A stretch of DNA of 64,000 nt from Straminergon stramineum (lineage: Eukaryota; Streptophyta; Bryopsida; Hypnales; Calliergonaceae), in contig OY987265.1 in the NCBI GenBank assembly GCA_963920665.1, positions 8,437,001 through 8,501,000 of the forward strand, read 5' to 3'. Shown here piece after piece: positions 12,760-27,035 of the stretch. Below the pieces are notes generated by a model, which had not been told where the DNA came from, searched no databases, and worked only from the letters and a program-made list of their open reading frames with translations. Within the stretch, counting starts at the first letter, position 1; each line of letters begins with the position of its first letter. The position numbers and the translations under genes were made by a program.

Positions 12760-15720
12760 TGGTCATTTGCGAGCCGGAATTACTATTCTAGTGCTTCTTT
12801 GGCATGTATGGCACCTTCAAAAAGTTGAGCAAATGGTTGAGACTTTTGTATTCAAGCACAAGAGGCCTCTTTGCCAAGATGTAGAAGATAGTTGCAAAAT
12901 GAACTCGTTTGCGGTTTCACTTCCAAATTTGTTCTACACCATGTCATGAATACTTTAGGCTACCTCATCATGCAAATAACACAACATTTCTGGCATGAGT
13001 AGAATCCTTGGAGTGATAATATACACCCTTCTTTGCAATGTCAACAAGGTTTTGGGTTGTTGGACAATGGTCAACATACTTGGTAATAATGGTAAGTATA
13101 TCATGCTTTACTTCCAAGAACTTTTTCTTCCTTTCAATTGTAGAACATATGAAGCACTTCATCACCTTGATAGGTCCACCAATACTTCAATGCATTTCTA
13201 TCCAATGGCATTTGATTGCCAATGTGTTTTGAATCTCCGAGATGTTTTTTACTATCTGCACATGAGAGCAAGATTTGGCAATGGTCCAATATCCATGAAG
13301 TTGTCTCCATTGTTAAATAAAACTTCATATTTCTAGCTCAAAAACATAGTTTTTGGCCATAGGACTGACGATACTATGTAGAACTATTAAGATTGTATGT
13401 CACCAATGTGACTACAAATCTAAGCCATTGATTTTAGGCGCTTGTAGATTTGAACCACCGATTTAGTATTATGTAGTACTATAGACTACTATGGGGTACC
13501 ATAGAAGCCACTAAGATTAAAAAAAAAATAGTAGAATAGGGGTATGTGGATCTTTTCATTTTTAGTAATTGAAAAAAATTGAAAAAAAATCCCTTAAAAA
13601 TAGCGATTTTGCTAGAGAAGATTGCACTTGCATTGTACCAAAAAATTAATGCAGGAAATTTTTTCCTTCTTTGTAGCCTTCGCACAAAGGAAGGTCACTT
13701 TGACCCCATGTGTGCAACCAACATGTTGCTATTTTCATAAAAACTCTTTGTTAGTCCTTGTAATGTTAGTGAACCTCCAACATGTCCAATATGTGCCTTC
13801 AAATTCATATTTTGGGGTCGAAAATAGGACTAAAATCCTAAAAAATGGCCAAAGTAGACATCCAATTGGGGGAGTTTTAAAATAGTAAAATAATTTGAAA
13901 AAATTTGAAAAAATTATTCAATGTTTGAAACAACCGCATGTACCTTTTTTCAAAATTTCAAACCAAACCGACAAATGATGCAAAAGTTATGAGCAAAAAA
14001 CTCCCGTCCAAGGGCAAGGGGACAAGAAATAGGACAAGTGTTTCTTGAAATCACCCAAAGTCATTCCCATCCTTGTCGATTATGTAATTTGTAGGAATAC
14101 CTTTCAAACCTTTATTATGTGCACTTGAACTTCCTTTAAAGACAACAACCTTCCCTTTTTATTTTGATCAGGCAAGGCATATCTTGTTCTTCATCTTCCT
14201 TGAAGCTTTTAACAAGTGTGTCTTCCCTTTGTCCTTTCGCACCATGGATTTGGATCTTGTTGGGCATGCATGCAAAGGCGGAGATCTTATTTGCGGTAGC
14301 ACCCTTGAAATCTTTTGTGGACTGTAGTCCTCCAAACAAGGACACTAGGATACCTCTTGTACTTCTAACAAGGGCTCACATTGATGATGTGGCTCATTGG
14401 TCGATGCATCTATTGTCATGGTGTGATAGAAAGCAAAAGACAAGTGCTTTGATTGTTGTGACTTGAATTAAAATAGAGAAACAATAATCTCATTTCTCTA
14501 TGACAATGTTTTTGTTTATGTTTGTAACATGTTTGAAGCAGCTACTTGGGGTTGTCATTCTCAACAAGGTTGAAGTCAATCTACACAATATAGGAAGGTA
14601 TTTGATTCACATAGATTAGAGGTTGTAATTCAATGTCCTCTTCAATAGAGTTAGCATAATTTGACTTTGTACTATAACCACTACTTGCAACAATGCAATC
14701 CTACCATCAAAGTTGTGGCCATTGATCTCCATATCATTCCCTAGTAGTTGATTTGATCATATAACTCTTGTCCAAATTGGAACAATTAGAACCTCAAACA
14801 AATACATTTGTAAATCCCTAAAGTTTGATAGAACATTGATGCATTAGGCATTCATGGACAATGACCAAGCACAAGTTATCAGGTAGCTCATTGAGTTCAC
14901 TATATTTGAGAAGGCCTACAAAACTTCAGAAGGTAACTTAAATTTATTTTTTCTAAAATCATGCATGGCATCAAATTAGGATTATAATTGGCACTAGTAC
15001 CATCTAAATAGTCCCACATTTTTCAATTTCCCACAATTTGAGGCAATTTTGTAATTAAAGATTAGATCTATTTTCTTATGAAATGTTTCTAGATAGTGTC
15101 TCATCAATGGAATTGGGCCAAATGGGACTTATTGATATCTTATACGCTATCCAGTCATTTGTTGCAACATTGTAGACATTTTAGTACTCCATAATAAGAC
15201 TACTTGTGGATGTTTCAAGGCAACTGCCATATTCCAATGGAGCTAGAGCAATATACATTTTCACAACTTGATATATAAAATAAGCACAAGAAGTTGGTTC
15301 CTTCCTAGATACCAAGATGAATCACAAGTTTGCAGAATACAATTGTAGAAAAAGAGATTGAATCCACAAAATTGTGAGACTTATATATATCTCCATGTTG
15401 AACATCAATGCCATGAGATCTTGCAAACCCCATTGATTGCAACCTTAGATTGTGCAAATAAATTGAAACAGAGATAGAATTGACCTTGGTTCCTACAATA
15501 TTCTACTATGTCTTGAATTGATCCGTCTATTGTGAAGGCAACACAATAAACTTGGATTTCAAAGTTCAGTATTCAAACTAAATAATCCTTCATTCAAGGT
15601 GGATTTCGATGTTGGTTATAAAATTAAATAGTGAAACTTTTGAAATCATAGCTACAAGTGTCAAACCTTGATAGAGGTCTCGGCTCCTAATTTGTTTATA
15701 TGAGAGATTAATATGGAAAT
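12760..15720 (-). other. Decayed coding-like DNA, unrecognised
   Basis: Several short minus-strand frames with credible composition occur here, for example 12968-13165, 13134-13328 and 14136-14345. They are interrupted by many stops and shift frame. Together with the fragment at 10948-11238 they may be one old transposon. I recognise no domain with confidence, so I name no product. Confidence 0.25.
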
Positions 15721-16415
15721 ATGCAATGCATTGGGGAGAGTACCTTAGGATATTGGATATTGATGTATAAATTAGAGCACGTGAGGAGTTGTGATCTAAT
15801 GGCTAAATTTTGGATACCTTATTTAGAATACGTGTATAGCCACAATGAGGGTTGTATAAGCAAGGAGAATCTTAAAATAGATTATTTTATGCCTTCTATA
15901 TTTATGTAAATAGGTCTCCTTGGCGCGTGCACCTATAAACACTAAAGATGGTTTGAAGCTCATTCTTTTGTTGAAATCTCATCACCATCAAGTCTTTATA
16001 AATTTTCATTTTTTAGTTTTTTGGTTAATTTTCCCCTATTTTTTACAAATGAAAAAGTCCAAATAATTATTTTCTTAATATTTTGCACTTTTCTAATTCT
16101 TATATTTAGAGAATTTTTCTATAATTTTCCTTTGGGATTTACCTTCTTTGTAAATGTGTACACATTGGCCATATTTTTATATATTAAAATTTTTTCCCTA
16201 TTTTATTGTACTTGCAAGAAAAAGCATGAGAACTACCAAAATGCTACAAAATTAGCTAGTTTTTCTTGCAATTATCCACAAGTGGTTCTTTTTTTATAAT
16301 TGCTTGAGTACATTTTTAGTTGACACAATTGTAGTAAATTTTATTATATTAACCTCCCAAAACCCTTGGCTTGATTTCAATTTGTTTTTCACATTTAGGC
16401 AGTCCCTTCCTAATG

Positions 16416-16417
<2 letters not shown>

Positions 16418-16455
<38 letters not shown>
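16418..16455. repeat. (AT)n microsatellite
   Basis: An uninterrupted AT dinucleotide run of about 38 bases. Confidence 0.95.
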
Positions 16456-16457
<2 letters not shown>

Positions 16458-17138
16458 CTTGGAAAAAAATTGACAAGAGGTGTATTTCACTATTGGCTTG
16501 ATTCCTAGAAATTTTCAACAACATTCCAAGTTGTGGTTAAAGAATCATGTCTCAATAGGACACCTTTTTTTAAAATTTGGGGCAATGAAAGCAACTGTGA
16601 TAGATAGGTCTCATTGGTTTGAACATAATTTTTACATACTCTCAACACAATTATTGATATAATTCCAAAAGTTAGGGGCATATGAGCTCATGATTTGGAC
16701 TTTGATCTCATAAAAACTTGTGATTACACAATGGAGAGGCATGATTTGCACTCAATCACGATTGTTCATTTATTTTTTTCATATTGTAGTGGATCCAAGA
16801 ATTCAATTGAAGCTGCCAATTCTAAGAAAAATTGGTATATATTTTAGTTATTTTAGTAGCTTCAATATAATTTTTGGCAATTAACAAGTATTTGCCAACT
16901 AGAGGTAGGCAAATCCACCCTATTTAGTAATTCCTCGAAAGAAAAACAAAAATAAGTAGATTGGTTGATATGTAACATTGGGATTTGTCCTCCTACCCCC
17001 CAAAAGAAAATAAACAACAAAAAACTTGGTATGACCTTTGACATTTGATATTTGGTATGACATATAGAGCATTGGTATGATACAAAATATAGGTCCTAAT
17101 ATGGTTTAATTTTACCATATATATTGTAATGAGACATT

Positions 17139-17647
17139 CACTACTAGAAATGTAGTCTGTGACCAAAACAACTAAAATCTAAGTGAAATTTGTTGTTTAT
17201 TATATTTCTTTTTGGACATGTTGTTTAGGACAAAATCAAAAATTTTTTTGGGGGTTAATTTGGTCATGCCACTTAGGAATATTCATTGACTACCACATCA
17301 ACAACACCTACCATGTTAGCAATAATTGCCACGTCATGAATTACTAGGGTATTGCCACATTAGCACATGTATTGAGTTGGGGTTTGAACCCAAGACCTCA
17401 CTTTCACAACCCACATTCTTGAACCAATACACCATGCTTGAATTCACATGTGCATGTGTAGATAACTAATTATTAGTTATATAATTTATTGAGTTTGTAT
17501 TGTTTTGGTTCCAAGAAATTTTGAAGTGCCTAAAACAACATAAATCTTTGGATGTTTTTACAAAATGTTGTTAAATTGATCAAGTTGTGACCGCCAGTGC
17601 CAAAAACAACAAAAATCTGTTGTTTTGGTCATAACTTTCTAGTACTG
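17139..17647. mobile_element. CACTA-type non-autonomous element, 509 bp
   Basis: It starts CACTACTAGAAA and ends TTTCTAGTACTG (one mismatch in the terminus). The subterminal 'gaccaaaacaac' is repeated in inverted orientation near the right end. ATT flanks both sides (17136-17138 and 17648-17650). Inside, around 17390, is 'ggggtttgaacccaagacc', which resembles a tRNA B-box region. No open frame. Confidence 0.85.
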
Positions 17648-17650
17648 ATT

Positions 17651-20000
17651 ATCAGAGGAAAAAAATGTATAGCTACAAGAGTAGAAGTAGGGGTAATAAG
17701 AAAATATAGTTTGCTAGGGTATAATTAATCAAATAATATTGAGAGGGTAGTAAATTGATCCCTCATCACCCACTTAGGAGAGTCAAGTAAAGAGTCACAT
17801 AGGCTTAGAGTTAACCCCTAACTGCCTATGCCTTTTCAAGTGTGTTATGACTATGAAAAAAGAGCATTGGCTTGTAGTTATCCTCAATGAAGAAAATTGT
17901 GGTTTTTTTAAAAATCAAACCGCATAGATGTTAATAGAACTTGTTTATTAGTATGCACATCAATTTTGAGTGCAAAATTTCCTAGGAGTTGTGATATTAT
18001 ACCAAGGAAAATGTACATTTTCTATTTTTAGTATGTTGTATTTATCCACAATGTTTCAAAAATTTGCATATGAATGTTTTTTGGGATTGGAGGTAACATG
18101 AACAACTTTAGAGAGTGTTAGCACACTAAAATGCACTTCCAAAAAACTTAATTTCACATGAAAAAACATCAAACTCATTACACAATCCATCTTGCAATTG
18201 TTGAAATGGAATTTTTGTTTTTAAGAAGAAATTGCAAATAGCTTCAAATAAACACTTGCATGTTGAAATTTTCAATGATGAAAATCATGAAAAGACTTTA
18301 AACTTTTAATTTTTTAGATCTCAAATCAAATGAACTTGCCAAGCTTTGCATAAAACCGGGAAATGAAGTAAAATTAGCAAGCTTTACACTCCCTTTTTAG
18401 TACACATATACCTTTAAAGACCTCTCAATAATTGAATATATACTTTTCTCAATGAAAAATGAAAATTTTCCATAGTTAACCCTCAAAACTGCCTGAATTT
18501 TTTTTAAACCAGTCACATGAATTTAATTGCCTGCACAGAAATGGGCTTGAAATTTCAGATCGACCATATATGGTTGTGGAGGCAGCTGGGGTTAAATCCC
18601 AAAATTTTGACACCATGTGGTGATACTTCCCAAAGAATGGTTGTTGCTTCATAAAATATTGGTCAATCCATTATTTATACACCTTAAACTCTTTAATGTT
18701 ACCTCTTCAATGCCATGAATTTTAGTTCAAAGTTTAGTTTGATATGAATTATATTATTCTTAAATTGTTGAATTTCTTACACATTTCTTTATAGGAAAAC
18801 AAAATTTTGGTAATTATATAATTTTTGAAATCTAAAGAAAGATTGTAATCAATATATGCATTTATTTGATAAGCATGTGTCAATTTTTTGGGAGATTACA
18901 ATATTCCATTGACTCACCAAAACCTATCAAAAATGATTGAATGAATATATCATGGGGTAGTCATTTTTTGTAATAATTAATTTTTAAAAATGGAAAAAAA
19001 TTGAGTAGAGTGATTTGTAATTATGTCAAATTTATAATGTTATTATATTTATCATAGGTTATTAAGAATAAATGTTAAAATAAATTTAGAATACATTCAT
19101 GCGTAGAATATTTCAAAATAATCAGCAGTGTGTATGATGTATTATTGTGTAGGATGCTTGTAGAACAAAATCCTTTTATCACATGGGGTATTAAATTTAC
19201 AAGCAAATGCATGCCTTTTCCAAGATATGCACTTTCACTATCCATTCAAAGACACTAACTACAATAAATACTTGTATTTTTACTACTAGTATTTAAATTC
19301 TCTTTGTACTTTTACTATTACACTTTGTTGTATTTCAAGGTCATGTATACAAATGTGATAGCAAAGAGAGTAAGAAAGATTCAAGACTATAATTTATTTG
19401 CTTCTGCAACTTACATTATTGTCTTTAGTGTCACTTTTTGGAGGCATTACTATATTGTTACAATATTTTAAAATTTCATCTAATTATTTGCATTGTTAGT
19501 AGTGCCTACTTCCTTAGCTATGGCACTTAAGGCTTTCTCACAAGCACTTTCATTTTAAAATTCAACATATGGAATATATAAAGATTAAAATTTAAGATTT
19601 GCCTATTTGTATTTCCATTATTTCCATTGTTTTTTTACTTGCTTTGTGATTCAAATTTCATGTTTGTATTCATTTTACATATTACAAAAGCCTACTATCT
19701 CAATACTTAAGTACTTTGTCAAGGATATCATTTTGAGTATGTAGTGGCATGCTATATAATGCACACAAACGCAACAATATTCATTGTGATCCTTATTTTG
19801 GAAGCAAAAATGCTATTTATCACAATAATGTCATTAAAGCATCCACACCTAATTGAGACCCTTTATCCAAAATTTGAGAGATTTGTGCAAAACAAATAAG
19901 ATTTAAAGTAAATGGACTAAAGACAAGAGTCATTTAGAATGCACTTAAAATCAACACTTTGAAAATTCATGATTTATTCATTTAGTATCCCAAAGTTATA
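17651..20000. other. AT-rich intergenic DNA with a small inverted-repeat element at ~18483-18597
   Basis: TTAACCC...CTGCCT near 18483 reappears inverted near 18585-18597, giving a small TIR structure of about 115 bp. Otherwise no gene or motif is visible. Confidence 0.4.
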
Positions 20001-20002
20001 TG

Positions 20003-20016
20003 TTAACCCTTAAAGG
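20003..20016 (+). repeat. Isolated terminus TTAACCCTTAAAGG
   Basis: Matches the terminal motif of the repeat family at 11409, 42060 and 54660. I did not find its partner end, so this may be a truncated copy extending rightward. Confidence 0.4.
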
Positions 20017-20879
20017 CCCTAATCCTTTTTAGAATTTTACATATATTTGCTTATATCTTATGCTATTTACTTCAATTTCATCAAATTCATTATTGACATG
20101 GTTTATCTATTAAAGATTCAAGCATTACTTTGAATGAAAGAGAAATTTAGTTTTTTAAAATCTAATTTTGGATGCAATCACCTAATGGAATTAGAGTCAT
20201 CAATTATTCAAGAGCTAACTTTGAGTCTAGACAAAAGCAACTTCTTACAAATAACTAACGACAAATACATCAAAGCAACCATTGAGTTTCCAAAAGCCAT
20301 TTGGTTCTTTGTTTGGTCTCATAATTGTAAGTGCAACAAATACTTAGTTTTGAGAAGAAGAGGATTAAAACCTATGCAAATATGAATTGTCATCATTCAA
20401 ATCAAGGCCAAAGTTGAACAATAATTCTAGTGCAATCTAGAAAAAGAACATGAAGGGCTTCAACTTGAGCCTCAAAAGAGGTTACAAAGAGAGCATTACA
20501 AGAAAAATGGAGCCTCAAGAAGGCTGCAGAACTAGTTCAGAAGTGATGCCACTTGCTGAATTTTTTTTAATTCAAAATAGTTGATAACCACTATCCCTAC
20601 CAGCCAAAATTTAACCAGCTAAAACTGCAATTTTTTTTATTTCAAAAAAAATTATAACATCACTATTGATCCAAATTTGGGACCTTCTTCAGACTTCATT
20701 ATTCTTTTAATAATTATGAACTAAAATACTTATACCATGAATTATTAATAACTTTAGTAGTTTCAAATTTGTGGCATGGTTTTTGCTACTGTAAGGCTAC
20801 TGTAAATTTGCCAAAACATAATAACATTATGGCACCAAAAAATTAATTCTGTAAATACTATGCACTGTTTGTCAGAATT

Positions 20880-21720
20880 GGGAGCCTCAATTGGTAGCCT
20901 CCCTTGCATTTTCACGATTCATCCTGATGAAAGGCCTTGATGTGAGGTCTTGCCACACAAGCTCTGCTTATGAAAATCCATAAAGAACAATCAGAGAGCT
21001 CTGAACCAAGTGTCTTGTCAAGGAAGCCCATTCTTGAAGGAAGTGCCACTCATAGCGATTCATCAAATGAGCCTGCTTCTAAGTTTTAGCTTCTTAACCA
21101 ACCTATCTGATTTGCAAGGGTGTGAATTTTATATTCAAAGCTAAGTATTCTGATTCATCAGCTCTTCAACAGGAATTGGGCTGCTTGGACAAAGTCAGAG
21201 AGTGAACCAATTGATGCGGAGAGCTCAAGGAGGGGCTGGTACAGCGCAATTTGAACATCTAAAGAAGCTCTGGCGTAGGCGCACTTCGCAGCCATTGCCG
21301 GATTGTGATTGTGAATGTTTGGGGAGGCATTCAGGACCGCTATCAGTGACTGGAATCATGTAAGTGCTCGTTTGCGAGATAGTCTCCTTCTCAGCTCTTG
21401 CTGATGGATCAGAGGATGTCCTTTGGGGAATTGAAGTGCTTGGCGAATGGGGATGATTCTGTCTGTAAATCCTTGGCGGTGACATCTTTCCAATTCAGAG
21501 ATGAAATTCGATAATAGCTCATGAGGCCTGATGCATTTGGTTGAAGTGGTGTTGCTTAATTGTATGTTGTGAAGCTTTCGTGTGAGGCTTTTCATTTGTG
21601 AATGTGTGAAGCTTTTCATTTGTGTGTGAAACCTAATTTGTGCGTGATGGAATGGAGGTTGTCTGGAAAGATGGCGAAGCTGTATCTTGGCGTGAATGTG
21701 GACTTGTTATAACTCACTGG
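20880..21720. other. GC-richer island, possible old exon, unrecognised
   Basis: This stretch is less AT-rich than its surroundings. On the + strand a frame around 21195-21360 ends at a donor-like GTAAGT (about 21360). The encoded stretch, with 'EHLKKLWRRR' and 'CDCECLGRH', matches no family I know. The overlapping minus-strand frames look like shadows. It may be the 5' part of a decayed gene. Confidence 0.25.
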
Positions 21721-22133
21721 AACTCAACCACGGGTTAAGCACTTAATTATGCATTGCAACGGTAAGTTGATCAATTCATCAACCAACAACTGCTAAATTC
21801 TAAACTTCATTTTCTTTGTACCCTGTAAACCCTCATGTCATTCATTAATTCGGAAAAATTGAGTGTACTCAATTGTGATATTCTAGTGCTCTATCAAAAC
21901 CTTAAGGAGCTAAATTCAAGGATAGGTATAAATCTAAGATATGATGTCAGTTTAAAACAACTCTAGTTAGATAGACTACTTCAGGTCTCTCAACTTACTC
22001 AGTTTTCTAATTAAGAGCCCTCTGAATGTGTCAATTTGTGAAATCACTCCAATGTATCAAAAATAACCATTATAGTATGGATTCTAATCCAAGTTTTATT
22101 GTTGTTCTGGGATGGACAGAATTGGTAATGTTT

Positions 22134-22583
22134 ATGGAGTGTGAAGCGGTGGTGACGATGGACCACGATGGGAGTACTGCTGGTATAGACGATGATGGTG
22201 AACAACTAGATGTTCGTCAAGTAGCGTGGCTCTTATGGGAGAAGCTAAATGAATTGTTCGATGGTGATCAGGGAAAATCTCCAGAATTGGAGCTAGGATT
22301 CTTACTCAACATGGTTGCTTCACGCAAGATCATTTCCATGGACCCGAAGATGCTGAATTGTGTTCTTCAGAGAACTCTCCTTACAGAGTTGTTGCTCTTT
22401 GTGTTGGCACGTCTACCATTGCCTGATATTACTCGCTTGCACTGTCTCTCAAACAAATGGAAGAGAGACATGGCTACTGTGAACTTGGAAATCAACCGAG
22501 CATGTGACGGAGCTTGTCCGAACATGGTTGCACTTATATTTTCAGCTCGAATGCAGATGATTCTAGAAATGACTTCTTTGTAA
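22134..22583 (+). pseudogene. F-box protein gene A, truncated
   Basis: An F-box-like stretch, 'LARLPLPDITRLHCLSNKW' with 'KRDMATVN' after it, lies in the second half of a 150-codon frame. F-box proteins use this ~45-residue segment to bind SKP1 in SCF ubiquitin ligases; the rest of the protein selects the target. I take the ATG at 22134 because paralogue B has an aligning start (ME..E followed by MDH.G). The frame stops just after the F-box, whereas F-box/kelch proteins of this style run to 350-450 residues. DNA beyond the stop still resembles gene B for about 50 bp and keeps peptide-like stretches in another frame, so this is probably a frameshifted pseudogene. A short expressed protein cannot be excluded. 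Confidence 0.6.
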
Positions 22584-22599
22584 TTATATTTGATATTTG

Positions 22600-24240
22600 A
22601 GCAAACACAAATCGCAATATTCCTATCATTTAATTTGCATCTGGGTATATTATCAAACCCCATTTTGTCACTTGGGACTTAGAGTTTCTTTTGGGGATTT
22701 TACATCTTATTTTTTAAATTTATTGAGCAAAATCCCTAAAATAGTGTTAAATCATAATAGGAAAAGTAATTACCAATGTAGTATATTGTCCATGAAAGTC
22801 CAGAGTATCTAAAATATTCCAATATCTCACTTGTATATATGTCAAATGCTCTAAGTTAGCAAAAAGTCCAAGTTGGTAGAATACATTGTAAATACTTTTC
22901 CAATCTATGACCTACATCCAAACCTATGAGTGCATGTGACAAATTCTAGCTAGAATAGTAGTAATTTTTTTTTAAGGTTTAGATATACTAGTGGGGGACA
23001 AAAAATCGAATTACTAGTCATTCCATAACCTATGTGAAAGTGAAATTGTTAGTCCTATAGGTCAAAAATTCAAGCACCATGAAGAGAAGAACATCTAAGG
23101 ACAAATAAAAGTGTTGATAGAATAAAAAACATGCAAAAAATCCAATAGTGCACTCAATTCACCAAGATTTTATATCAATCAAAAGATTTTCGAATTGCTT
23201 AACTTTGTACAAGGTAATAAATAATGAACCTTCTTGGAACAAAAGTAGAGTATTAATATGAGCTTATATTTGGTATATAAGACCCTTTGGAGGTCAACCA
23301 TTGAGTACTGAATATTTTTTAATAGCAAAAGTGTAGATTTGGGAAGATCAACCATTGAAATCAACCTTGATAAATTCTCAAAAAATACCTTGATTGTGGT
23401 AAAATTTTAATAAAATTAGAAATATCATATTTTGTAATAAAAAAATTCTGTAAAATGTTTCAAGGCATTTCAACATCATGAAGTATCCAAACAAAGGCAA
23501 TACCAACTATTTACTCTGGATTTTAAATAAATTTGAGGAGTTGACCGAAGACATAGGGCATACATCCAAATGAAGCCAACCAAGGAGTCTCTTCTTACTC
23601 CCACCATCCCTCTAAATACTCTTTACAAGTTTAAATCTTTGAAAAGTTCAAATTTCAACAATAAATTTGATTTTTTGGATAATTAGTGGTTAAATCTAAA
23701 AATTCTTAAAATAAAAGGAAAAAAGAAGGCATTTGGAAAATGTATAGAAGGACATCCCTTTTCTCTCCAAAATACCCCTTGTTTATGTTTTGTTTCACCA
23801 TTTGGATCCATTCTAGTGGATTTTGACCATTTTGACCAACTTTGCCAATTTGGTGTTTTTGGAGCCATTGTGCTTAATTGGTTGTTGTTTTCCAAGCTTG
23901 TTTTGAAAGGCACTTTCATCCTTTCAGATTTTTGTTTTAGTCCTTGTTCTACTTGTTTTATTAACTTTCTAACTATTTGGCATTAACCCTAAAGACCATT
24001 CCCACCCAATTTCGACCAAATCCTAGCAATGTCGTTTGTAGAAATACTCTAGCTTGTTGTAATTTGTTTACCAAATCTCACTTTAAATTTTGAGTAGGAA
24101 TTTCAGTATTTTAGAATTCTCCTAGAATATTGAAGAATTGGTATTTGTTATAGCTAATTTTTTTTTTTTTTTGCATATGTTGTAACTAGATGTTGGTAAT
24201 TGAGGTTGGGCTTGTTGCTTTTGTATTTCTTAAAGTCTCC
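22600..24240. other. AT-rich DNA, no gene recognised
   Basis: The first ~120 bp may be the degenerate 3' part of F-box gene A. The rest is AT-rich with no domain-bearing frame. Confidence 0.4.
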
Positions 24241-24241
24241 T

Positions 24242-24452
24242 CACTACAAGAGAAAGGGGTATTTTATGCAAGTTTTTAAGTACAGTCTTAGACATCAGTT
24301 TTTTAGTAATGATTTTTAAGAAGATTTTCAGTAAAAAATTTCTAGAAATACATGTGTTCTTAGTGAAAATCTCTTCAAAGGTCATTACTTAAAATCTTAT
24401 GTCTAGGACTATACTTAAAAACTTTTTTAAAACACCCCTTTCTCTTATAGTG
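24242..24452. mobile_element. CACTA-type MITE, 211 bp
   Basis: It begins CACTACAAGAGAAAGGGGT and ends with the inverted match ACCCCTTTCTCTTATAGTG, with inverted arms of about 70 bp or more. CCT flanks both sides (24239-24241 and 24453-24455). No coding capacity. Confidence 0.9.
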
Positions 24453-24455
24453 CCT

Positions 24456-27030
24456 TGGTTATTTTTTGCTCTTAAGTTTCCAAGATAAAATGCCATACGA
24501 TAAAAGTTTGACTATGTACCCTTCTTCATAGTACTATAGCAACTATTTCATGGTAGTTTTCATCCCCGTGCACCTTATCCACAGTGAAGCTTTGACCTTG
24601 AATTTCTTATTAGATACAGACATACAAATTAGCATGACCCAATATGACATATAATCTAAGAGCCATAGCCCTTGTATTTTTATTTTGTTCAAGCCAAAAA
24701 CCAAGTAGTCCTTTTTGTTTCATTAGCTTTGGGTTGTAAAAATCCAACTCTCAATATTTGGAAACCCAATTCTTTTATATTTTGAAGTCCAACTTCCTAG
24801 TATTAAAGCCATATTCACTAAAATGAGATAATTTTTCAGTCTCAAATTATTCTTTATCCTACATTTAGATGGTAATAAGTGTTCAATATTGAGAGAATTT
24901 GATAAATTGAAACTTTGATATATTAATACATGTATAAACCTTTGATTTTTTAAAAGTTGATTTGTTCATAAATCTTTGATTAATTAGAATGGAGGTCTCT
25001 AATCATGGTGTTGAAGTCTCCAAATGTGCATTTTGTCTCAATTTAATGAATATGGTCATTAATTTAAAGTCAATGTTTTTTTTGCAATTTGGCATCCATT
25101 TGCACCAAAATAATGGGACCTACACCACCCCTTTGAAACCTAAATAGTACTAAAAGGGAAAATAATCCCCTAAAAGCTTCAAATTAAAAAAAGTCTTAGA
25201 TAAATCGCTAGATTTAAAATAAAAATAGAATTACGGATACATGCTAATTTGATTTTTTTATCTAATATATGAATGAATTTGAATTTTGGAGCACTACTAC
25301 AACATTTAGTATCACCACTTTAGCACTTCAAAAAAAATGAAAACAAAGAAAGTAGTGACAACTAAGGTGGTCTTACAGCAGGGTCGTGAAAGCTATGGTT
25401 GTTGGCAGAAAGGTTGAAAAAGTTTGAAAGCTGTGAGCCCAAGTAAAAAGGAGAAGTAGAGAGTTGTGAGCCTAGGCATTTCGGGGGTCCTCTATTTTTT
25501 CCATCCATTTTGAGGTAAGATAAGAGACCCCTATTTATGCCATAATTCAAAGGATGGGACCAAATAGGGACTCTAATTTTACTTTAATATAGTTTGCTCT
25601 TAAGATGACCTTTTAAGAGCTGATTGCCTTTTGGGGGAAGCTAAACCCCTTGAACCAATTTTTAGTAAATTTTTATAGGAAGAAAAATAGAATTGGCATT
25701 TAATCCAAGTTGATGTTTCATAATTTTTGGACCTTCATGGAATTAGTCACAAAATTTTGAAGCTGAAACGCACTATGGTCACTAAAAGCCACCACCTCCT
25801 AAAATGTACACTTCTAATACATTGAAGAAAAAAAAATGTACCTATGTGCTTATGGTTGCTTTTAGAGCAAGAGTGCTCTAGAAATAAATAATTTTAAATG
25901 GTTCCTCATGTCTTGTAAAACGGAACCCCTATGTTCTACTTGTTTAGCAAGAGTGCAGTGCTAGAAGAGTTAATTCCTCAAGATCCAAGTAGTTTCTATA
26001 TTTTTTCACAAGTTTGAACTTTGATTGGCAATATGCATTGTACATCAAGCTTATTACATGAGGTCAATTGTACTTTTGAACTTCCCCATTCAATATGAAC
26101 ATCATAATTTATAAAATTTCCTTAGATATACTTCTTAGAATGTAGGGAAATGAAGTTATAACTTTGATTTGTTGAACATGTGAGGCCCAAAACAAGCTCC
26201 TTGGGCCTTGAGGGATTAAGCTTACGATTTGTGTACTTTTGCAGCTTCAACTAACAATTGATGTTCCATGTATTTACATTGTCTACCAATGCTTGTTGCT
26301 TCAGTAACCTTGCAACAAGGAGCTTGGCCCAATATGAGCATCAGTGGGACATCGAGTACGTGTTGCATTTTTGTAGAATGTGAATGTTTTGGAGGATTTC
26401 AAGTCTCATATATATATAATGTTCATTAGTCTCTTGAATCATAAAACTTGTTTGCAAAACGGTCTTCAATCTTCTTAGCTTCAAATTTTGTACAAAATGA
26501 TTTTTCTCCTTGAATTGAAGTTCTTAACTTGCATGGTTAGTGGAGATGACTACATGCATGTGTCTCTATATCAATCCTACCTAATGACAATTGAAAGGAA
26601 TAGAATATTTAGTATGCATACCAACATTTGAAGTTTGGCACATATTTTTTAGTTGAAGTGGTATTTGGCTTGAATTAGGACATGGCGTGGTGTTCCTTGG
26701 ACTTTGCAAAGCACACAACTGACTACTTTGTTCAAGTACTTTGATTAAAAAACCCATGTTCTTGATGTGTTTATAAATTAGTGAGCATTCAAATTCCAAT
26801 CTTATTGTTGCTCTCTTGAATCAGAACTAGAAATGAGCATGGACCATAGGTTGTAGAATGGAATTTGAGAAAAGTTCTTGCTTTCTAGCTTAGCGACAAC
26901 TTGAACAATTTTCCAGCAATTCTCAAGTACATCTCAAAGGTTTATAATATTGTATAAGAGGTCACACAAGATGTTGAAAAAGAACAAAAAGAATCATACA
27001 GTAGCATTGGTGAAGACAAAAGCTATTCCA
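24456..27030. other. AT-rich intergenic DNA, nothing recognised
   Basis: Only short random frames; no repeats with clear boundaries and no domain. Confidence 0.5.
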
Positions 27031-27035
27031 AAAAC

